From Shimia sp047124445 (lineage in GTDB: Bacteria > Pseudomonadota > Alphaproteobacteria > Rhodobacterales > Rhodobacteraceae), in the NCBI RefSeq assembly GCF_047124445.1, contig NZ_CP138921.1, forward strand, positions 992,001 to 1,056,000: a DNA stretch of 64,000 bases, in the 5' to 3' direction. Below are positions 58,584 to 64,000 of the stretch, piece by piece (position 1 is the first letter of the stretch; the number at the start of each line of letters is the position of its first letter). The notes below the pieces were generated by a model, which was given only the letters and a program-made list of their open reading frames with translations, ran no database searches and was not told the DNA's origin. Both the position numbers and the translations under genes were made by a program.

Positions 58584-61052
58584 ATGACCACATTCTTTCA
58601 ATGGCTTTTGCGGATCGCGAGCGGCCTGGTGATTCTATGTGTGTTGGGCGTCATGCTGGTCTATTTCCTCGCCTCACGCAGCCTGCCCACCTACGACAAA
58701 TCTCTAACCGTTACGGGCATCACGCAACCCGTCGAGATTGTGCGCAACAACGCCAACGTACCGCACATTTTTGGACAGTCCGACGACGACGTGTTCTTCG
58801 GCCTCGGCTATGCCCACGCGCAAGACCGTCTGTGGCAAATGCTGACCATGCGCCGCACCGTGCAAGGCCGCCTGTCTGAGGTCTTTGGCCCACGCACTCT
58901 GGACATCGACAAACTCATGCGCCGCTTTGATTTGGCAGGCGTCGCCCGTCAATCCGTCTTGGTGCAGGACGACGAAACCCTCGCCGCGCTGGAGGCCTAT
59001 GCCCGTGGCGTCAACGCCCGCATCAATGAGGTGAACACCGAAGCGCTTGGCCGCGGCGCGCCGGAACTCTTCCTGTTCAAACAGAGTTTTGCCCCATGGC
59101 AACCGGCCGACTCCATCGCTTTGCAAAAACTTATGGCGCTGCAGCTCACTGGGCATATGCAGTTTGAAGTCTTGCGCGCCCGCACCTCGCTGGCCTTGCC
59201 GGATCAAGCGCGCCTCGTCGACATTCTGCCTGACGCCCCCGGCACTGGTGTGGCTGCTCTGCCTGAATACGCCAGCCTGGTGCCAAACACGCCAAGCTTT
59301 GCCAAAAGCACGCCGCTGCCCGAGCATCCGCTTTCGCCCTTTGCTCTGCCAAGTCTCTCCGGCGCGTCAAATGCCTGGGCTGCCGCGCCCAACCGCAGCG
59401 CCTCTGGTGGCACCCTGCTTGCCAACGACCCGCATCTTGGCCTGTCCGCGCCTGCCATCTGGTATCTCGCGCGCTTGGAGCTGTCCTCTGGCGGCGTGAT
59501 CGGTGCGACAATTCCAGGCATCCCAGTGGTACTGGCCGGACGCAGCAATGACCTCGGCTGGGGCGTCACCGCCGCCTATGTTGACGATCAGGACGTGATG
59601 ATCGAAGAGCTGGACCCGTCCAACTCTGAATTCTACCGCACCCCCCATGGCTTTAAACCTTTCATCACGCGCAAGTCCATTATCACCATCAAAGACGCGG
59701 ATCCGGTCACGCTCACCCTGCGCTGGACCGAAAACGGCCCCGTCCTGCCAGGCTCCGACTTCAACCTGGGCACCATCACGCCCCCCGGCCACGTCGCGGC
59801 GCTCCAATGGACCGCGCTCAGCCCGCGCGATACCTCCACCAGCGCGCTTATGGCTCTGATGTTTGCCAAATCCGTAGAGGACGGAATGCAGGCCACTGAA
59901 GGCCACATTGCCCCCGGCCTCACACTGACCCTGGCAGACCGCGAAAACATTGGCATGAAGCTGATCGGAGCGCTGCCTAAACGCACCACCAACCACCAAA
60001 GCCAGGGCCGTTTGCCCGCGCTTGGCTGGCGCGCGGAAAACCGCTGGCAAGGCACCTTTGATGCCTCCGCCAATCCGTCCTTCATCGCGCCCGTCGGCGG
60101 CATCGTCGGCAACACCAACAACAAAGTGGTAGAGCGGCCTTTCCCAGCGCATATCTCCCACGTCTGGGGCGACAGCCAACGTATCCAGCGCTGGACCCGA
60201 CTGATGCAATCCCGCCGCGTGCACACCCGCGACAGCTTTATCGAAGCGCAACAGGATACGGTCAGCTTTTCCGCCCGCGCGCTGCTTCCGCTCATAGGGG
60301 CTGACCTCTGGTTCACCGGCGAAGCCGCGCCCGAAGGTTCTCGCGAACGTCAACGCCAACGCGCCCTGACCCTGCTGTCCGAGTGGAACGGCGAAATGAA
60401 CGAGCATATGCCGGAGCCACTGATCTACGCCGCCTGGACCCGTGCTCTACAAGAACGCCTGATCCGAGACGACCTCGGCCCACTGGCCGATGAATTCACC
60501 CATGTCGAGCCGCTCTTCATCGAACGTGTATTCCGCAATGTTGGCGGTGCAGCCGAATGGTGTGACGTACGCCAAAGCGCGCCCAAAGAATCCTGCGCCG
60601 ACATGGCACGTCTTGCGCTGGACGACGCTTTGATCGCGATAGAAGAACGCTACGGCCAACAGCTTGAAGCTCTGCGTTGGGGCGACGTGCACCAAGCCAC
60701 CCATGATCATCAGGTCCTTGGCAAAGTGCCGGTGCTACGTTTCTTCGTGAACATCCGCCAGTCCACCTCCGGCGGCGACAACACGCTCCAGCGCGGCAAA
60801 ACTTCCGGCACCGGCGACAACCCATTCCTGAACGTGCATGCAGCGGGCTATCGCGGCGTCTATGACTTTGCCGACCCAGACAGCTCGGTCTTCATCATCT
60901 CCACCGGACAATCCGGCCACTTCCTGTCACGCTTCTACGATGACATGGCGCAGCTTTGGCGCCGCGGCGAATACATCCCGATGTCCTTGGACGAAGAACT
61001 GGCCCGCGCAGCCGCGGTGGGCGTCACCACGCTTACGCCACGCGCGCAATAA
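58584..61052 (+). CDS. Penicillin acylase family protein (Ntn hydrolase)
   Basis: An 822-residue Ntn hydrolase precursor with one N-terminal membrane anchor (about 8-32). Autocleavage should expose Ser262 in GASNAWAA as the nucleophile and split the chain into alpha and beta parts. Other family marks are GYAHAQDRLWQM in the alpha part and GGTLLANDPHLGLSAP after the nucleophile. Substrates range from penicillins and N-acyl amino acids to N-acyl homoserine lactones. The ATG at 58584 is preferred; the frame is open to 58536. Confidence 0.87.
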   Translation: MTTFFQWLLRIASGLVILCVLGVMLVYFLASRSLPTYDKSLTVTGITQPVEIVRNNANVPHIFGQSDDDVFFGLGYAHAQDRLWQMLTMRRTVQGRLSEVFGPRTLDIDKLMRRFDLAGVARQSVLVQDDETLAALEAYARGVNARINEVNTEALGRGAPELFLFKQSFAPWQPADSIALQKLMALQLTGHMQFEVLRARTSLALPDQARLVDILPDAPGTGVAALPEYASLVPNTPSFAKSTPLPEHPLSPFALPSLSGASNAWAAAPNRSASGGTLLANDPHLGLSAPAIWYLARLELSSGGVIGATIPGIPVVLAGRSNDLGWGVTAAYVDDQDVMIEELDPSNSEFYRTPHGFKPFITRKSIITIKDADPVTLTLRWTENGPVLPGSDFNLGTITPPGHVAALQWTALSPRDTSTSALMALMFAKSVEDGMQATEGHIAPGLTLTLADRENIGMKLIGALPKRTTNHQSQGRLPALGWRAENRWQGTFDASANPSFIAPVGGIVGNTNNKVVERPFPAHISHVWGDSQRIQRWTRLMQSRRVHTRDSFIEAQQDTVSFSARALLPLIGADLWFTGEAAPEGSRERQRQRALTLLSEWNGEMNEHMPEPLIYAAWTRALQERLIRDDLGPLADEFTHVEPLFIERVFRNVGGAAEWCDVRQSAPKESCADMARLALDDALIAIEERYGQQLEALRWGDVHQATHDHQVLGKVPVLRFFVNIRQSTSGGDNTLQRGKTSGTGDNPFLNVHAAGYRGVYDFADPDSSVFIISTGQSGHFLSRFYDDMAQLWRRGEYIPMSLDEELARAAAVGVTTLTPRAQ

Positions 61053-61057
61053 AGGGC

Positions 61058-62335
61058 TTAAAGCCCTTCAAACTGCGCGCGTTGCTTTGGCGACCAAAGG
61101 ACGGTGATTTCAAAGCCGTCCTCGGTCTGGTCTTCGGCTTCCACAACGCCTTCCTTGAACAGCCACGCGCGCCCTTTGCCCTCTGCAAACGACAGGGTCA
61201 GCATTTCGCGGGTCTTTTCGCCAGACAGCGCCTGCGCAATGGCGGCAAACATCTCGTCCAACCCCTGCCCGCTCACCGCAGACACAGCAAAAATCGCATC
61301 CTCGCGCTCAGCTTTGGCAACCACCGCATCCCGCTCATCGGCGCTCAGCAGGTCGATCTTGTTCCAGACCTCAATTTGAGGCGTGTCTTCGCTTAGCCCC
61401 AGCTCTTCCAGAATGGTGGTCACATCTTCGGCCTGATGCTGGTTTTCCGGGTGTGCGATGTCACGCACATGCAGCACCAGATCCGCTGCCAGAACCTCTT
61501 CCAAGGTCGCGCGGAAGGCCGCCACCAGCTGCGTGGGCAGATCACTGATAAACCCCACCGTGTCCGACAGGATCACTTCCGGCCCATTGTTGGGCAATTC
61601 CACCGCCCGCATGGTCGGGTCCAATGTGGCAAAGAGCATGTCCTTCGCCATCACATCCGCACCGGTCACACGATTGAAAAGCGTGGATTTTCCGGCGTTG
61701 GTGTAGCCCACCAGCGCGACAATCGGGAACGGCACTTTCGCGCGTGCTTTGCGGTGCAATTCGCGGGTTTTCACAACCTTCGCCAACTGCCGCCTCAGCC
61801 GCACCAATTGGTCATCAATCGCCCGTCGGTCGGCCTCGATCTGGGTTTCCCCAGGGCCACCCACAAACCCAAGACCGCCACGCTGGCGCTCAAGGTGGGT
61901 CCAAGCCCGCACCAGACGGGTGCGCTGATAGGACAGCGCCGCCATCTCAACCTGCAACACGCCTTCTCGCGTGCGCGCGCGATCCGAGAAGATCTCCAAG
62001 ATCAACCCGGTCCGGTCCAGAAGTTTGACCTTCCATTCCTTCTCAAGGTTGCGTTGCTGCACAGGCGTGACCGGCCCGTCAATCAGGACCAGCTCCACTT
62101 CATTGGCTTTGAACAGCGCCTTGAGCTCTTCGATTTTGCCAGAGCCAAACAGCTTGCCCGGCTGCGCCCGTGGCAAGCGCACCACGTTTGAGCCAACAAC
62201 TTCCAACTCCGGCAAAGCAGCCGCAAGCGAAATGGCCTCTTCCAAAGCGAAAGAGGCCTCGCGCCGCACATCAGCGCCAGTGATATCGGGATGCAGGACC
62301 CAAGCGCGGGTCACCTGCGTGTCATGCTCCATCAA
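61058..62335 (-). CDS. hflX: GTPase HflX
   Basis: A 425-residue ribosome-associated GTPase. GGLGFVGGPGETQIEADRR precedes the G-domain with G1 GYTNAGKST, G3 DTVGFI, and G4 NKIDLL. HflX splits stalled 70S ribosomes. Its start overlaps the hfq stop as ATGA (62332-62335), the common hfq-hflX pairing. Confidence 0.94.
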   Translation of the reverse strand: MMEHDTQVTRAWVLHPDITGADVRREASFALEEAISLAAALPELEVVGSNVVRLPRAQPGKLFGSGKIEELKALFKANEVELVLIDGPVTPVQQRNLEKEWKVKLLDRTGLILEIFSDRARTREGVLQVEMAALSYQRTRLVRAWTHLERQRGGLGFVGGPGETQIEADRRAIDDQLVRLRRQLAKVVKTRELHRKARAKVPFPIVALVGYTNAGKSTLFNRVTGADVMAKDMLFATLDPTMRAVELPNNGPEVILSDTVGFISDLPTQLVAAFRATLEEVLAADLVLHVRDIAHPENQHQAEDVTTILEELGLSEDTPQIEVWNKIDLLSADERDAVVAKAEREDAIFAVSAVSGQGLDEMFAAIAQALSGEKTREMLTLSFAEGKGRAWLFKEGVVEAEDQTEDGFEITVLWSPKQRAQFEGL

Positions 62336-62571
62336 GAGGCGTCTTCACCCTCGTAAAGAGAAATCGGCTGCGCCGGCATGATTGTCGAGATCGCGTGTTT
62401 GTACACCAGTTGGCTCTGACCATCGCGGCGCAACAACACACAAAAATTGTCAAACCAGGTGATCACACCCTGCAATTTTACGCCATTGATCAGGAAAATG
62501 GTTACCGGAACTTTGGTTTTCCGGACGTGATTTAAAAATGCATCTTGGAGATTCTGTCGATCCGAAGCCAT
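62332..62571 (-). CDS. hfq: RNA chaperone Hfq
   Basis: A 79-residue Sm-like protein that pairs small RNAs with messengers. LQDAFLNHVRKTKVPVTIFL and the YKHAISTI Sm2 motif are diagnostic. The C-terminus is short, as in other alphaproteobacteria. It is coupled to hflX downstream. Confidence 0.95.
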   Translation of the reverse strand: MASDRQNLQDAFLNHVRKTKVPVTIFLINGVKLQGVITWFDNFCVLLRRDGQSQLVYKHAISTIMPAQPISLYEGEDAS

Positions 62572-62635
62572 GTCGCGCTTGCCTTTGTTCTTGTTTGTGC
62601 ATCGGGTAGTCGTGCGCGGCGAGTATGGAACGTGG

Positions 62636-62664
62636 ATTTATGACTTACCAGCCTAAATTGTTAA
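62636..62664 (-). promoter_or_regulatory. Candidate sigma70 promoter of hfq-hflX
   Basis: Read on the minus strand, TTAACA and ATAAAT stand 17 bases apart, about 65 bases before the hfq start. Both boxes agree with the consensus in four or more positions. Confidence 0.4.
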
Positions 62665-62693
62665 GTTTTTGGTCAGGCCCAACGTAAACCGCA

Positions 62694-64000
62694 TCATTTC
62701 TGCCACAAATCCGGTGAAATCAATGCGATGATGGCCAATGCCTCCAGTCTCCCGAAGGTCATAGCTGCACATAAAATAAGCTTTTCTGCGACACCAAGCG
62801 ACGAAATCGCAATCGGGAACTCCCCGGCGATTTGCGTCAACGGCCCCGCCGTGGTCAGCGCCGCAATCGCCAAAATTGCCGCCTCCTGAAAGTCATTTCC
62901 AAGCAACGCCAGCGAAATGGTCACCGTCGCAATCGACAGCGCAAACAGCATAAAAAACACCCAGGCAATCACCGCGCCCTTGCGTCGGATCTGCCGCGCT
63001 CCGGTTCTGCGCCGCCCCAACACCACGTTGGGATGCACCAGCCGTTCCATTTCCCCAAGCCCCTGCACGTAAAGCGCATAGACTCGCAACAGCTTCACAC
63101 CACCCGCCGTGGTGGCTACACCACCGCCGACCATTGCCAAAGCCATCAGGATCAGACCCGGCGCGGACAAGCCGCTCCATTCGCGGGCAACATCCCATTC
63201 CCCACTCTGAAACCCGGTGGTGGTCAGGAAACTCATCACAGTGAACAAGCCCCCCCAAGCCGCTTTCAAAGCCGCCATGGGATCTTGCGTTGCATCCCCT
63301 TCAAACGCGCCCACCCAATGGCGCATGAACAGCGCCGTGGGCACAACCGCCACAATCAAAAACCCAAGCCGCAACTCCGGGTCCTCCCACAGGTTGTTGC
63401 GCCGCACTGATCCGGTGTCGGAGCTAAATGTCCCGCGCGACAAGGCAAACAAAAGGAACAGGAAGATCACCATCTCGCCAGACACGCCGCTCACACTGTG
63501 CCCAACACCGCCCACCGCCGAAATCCCGCTGGTCGACATGGTTGCCATTGCATGCATGGTCGCCACAAACGGGCTGTCCCCAAGAATGATCAGCATCACG
63601 GCCAAGGCAAACGTCAGCCCGGCATAGATCGGCACCAACCCCTGCGCCGCTTTGCTCCAACGCTTCATCGGATGCGCGCGCTGCATATGGCCAAGGCTCG
63701 TACTCACCTGCCCCGGCTCCCCCACAGCGGTCACTTCAAACCCGCCAAGGCTCAACGGCGCCAAAACCGCCGCAGCTGCAATCCACATCAACAGGCCACC
63801 AAGCCAGCCTACCATTCCGCGCCACAGATGCAGCGGATCGACCAGCATGCTCGCCGGCTCATAAATGGTCATGCCAGTGGTTGTCAGGCTGCTGACCATT
63901 TCAAAATAGACATCCAGAAACGGCACCACATCCAACGCCTCATACATCGGCCAGGCCAGAACCGCAGGCAGCAGGGTCACCGCAAAAAACAACGCTTTCA
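62694..64000 (-). CDS. trkH: TrkH-type potassium transporter, N-terminus outside window
   Basis: At least 435 residues of a K+ channel subunit; the frame is open through the right edge, so roughly the first 50 residues are missing. Four P-loops are seen: SSLTTTGMTIY, ATMSTSGISAVGG, SFLTTTGFQSG and AALTTAGPLTQ. TrkH works with the regulatory protein TrkA, which is not in the window. Confidence 0.9.
   Translation of the reverse strand, partial: KALFFAVTLLPAVLAWPMYEALDVVPFLDVYFEMVSSLTTTGMTIYEPASMLVDPLHLWRGMVGWLGGLLMWIAAAAVLAPLSLGGFEVTAVGEPGQVSTSLGHMQRAHPMKRWSKAAQGLVPIYAGLTFALAVMLIILGDSPFVATMHAMATMSTSGISAVGGVGHSVSGVSGEMVIFLFLLFALSRGTFSSDTGSVRRNNLWEDPELRLGFLIVAVVPTALFMRHWVGAFEGDATQDPMAALKAAWGGLFTVMSFLTTTGFQSGEWDVAREWSGLSAPGLILMALAMVGGGVATTAGGVKLLRVYALYVQGLGEMERLVHPNVVLGRRRTGARQIRRKGAVIAWVFFMLFALSIATVTISLALLGNDFQEAAILAIAALTTAGPLTQIAGEFPIAISSLGVAEKLILCAAMTFGRLEALAIIALISPDLWQK

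Noticed and set aside
1..64000. Mobile elements, prophage, CRISPR, tRNA and rRNA
   Set aside because: No transposase, integrase, spaced direct repeats, or tRNA-like cloverleaf with TTCGA arm were seen in reading both strands; a small tRNA could still be missed by eye.

Overview
The window reads as chromosomal sequence of an alphaproteobacterium, most likely a marine Rhodobacteraceae (Roseobacter-group) member. Supporting signs are an RNase E with a very large acidic insertion in its S1 domain, a DUF1476 (F1-ATPase zeta inhibitor) gene beside purC, a DctB/DctD pair whose regulator has lost the sigma54-contact motif, a Bmt-type homocysteine methyltransferase with a separate corrinoid protein, and many ATGA-coupled gene pairs. 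I see no rRNA, tRNA, CRISPR array, insertion sequence or prophage. Species assignment is not possible from the sequence alone.

Left third (1-26,000) is accessory catabolism. A translationally coupled minus-strand operon (6438 to 595) encodes an FAD subunit, a fused 2Fe-2S/molybdopterin hydroxylase, a 6-hydroxynicotinate-reductase-like iron-sulfur protein and an ApbE-like UPF0280 protein. A divergent MarR regulator precedes it. Next come a Tat-exported binding protein with a complete LivHMGF importer, a divergent pair of possible copper proteins (a polytopic membrane protein with a predicted N-terminal histidine, and a PCuAC-like periplasmic protein), and hyuA-hyuB (ATP-dependent hydantoinase/oxoprolinase). 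Then follow glutaryl-CoA dehydrogenase, an XRE-cupin regulator, a glutarate-type CoA-transferase and a second Liv importer. Read together, these genes match the outline of aerobic nicotinate breakdown known from Azorhizobium: hydroxylation, ring reduction, hydrolytic ring opening, glutarate, glutaryl-CoA, crotonyl-CoA. HyuAB is the candidate ring opener. An 18-bp motif shared by the marR/hydroxylase and hyuA promoter regions supports co-regulation. The actual substrate is not proven.

Middle (26,000-46,000) is mostly core: rne with a long leader, a HAD phosphatase, dctB-dctD, purC-purS-purQ, DUF1476, a short MprF-like protein, bmt, a secreted nuclease, an orphan solute-binding protein, a PA0069-type radical SAM protein, a corrinoid protein, a methyltransferase with DUF1638, and an ATP-grasp protein. 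The bmt and corrinoid genes probably form two parts of a split methionine synthase.

Right third (46,000-64,000) holds an XRE-cupin regulator divergent from an acyl-CoA ligase/FrnE pair, two MFS exporters, mfd, a small membrane protein, hemB, a SYLF lipoprotein, an alpha/beta hydrolase, a 3-hydroxyisobutyrate-dehydrogenase-family reductase, a penicillin-acylase-family hydrolase, hfq-hflX and trkH. The gene at the left edge and trkH at the right edge are both cut by the window.
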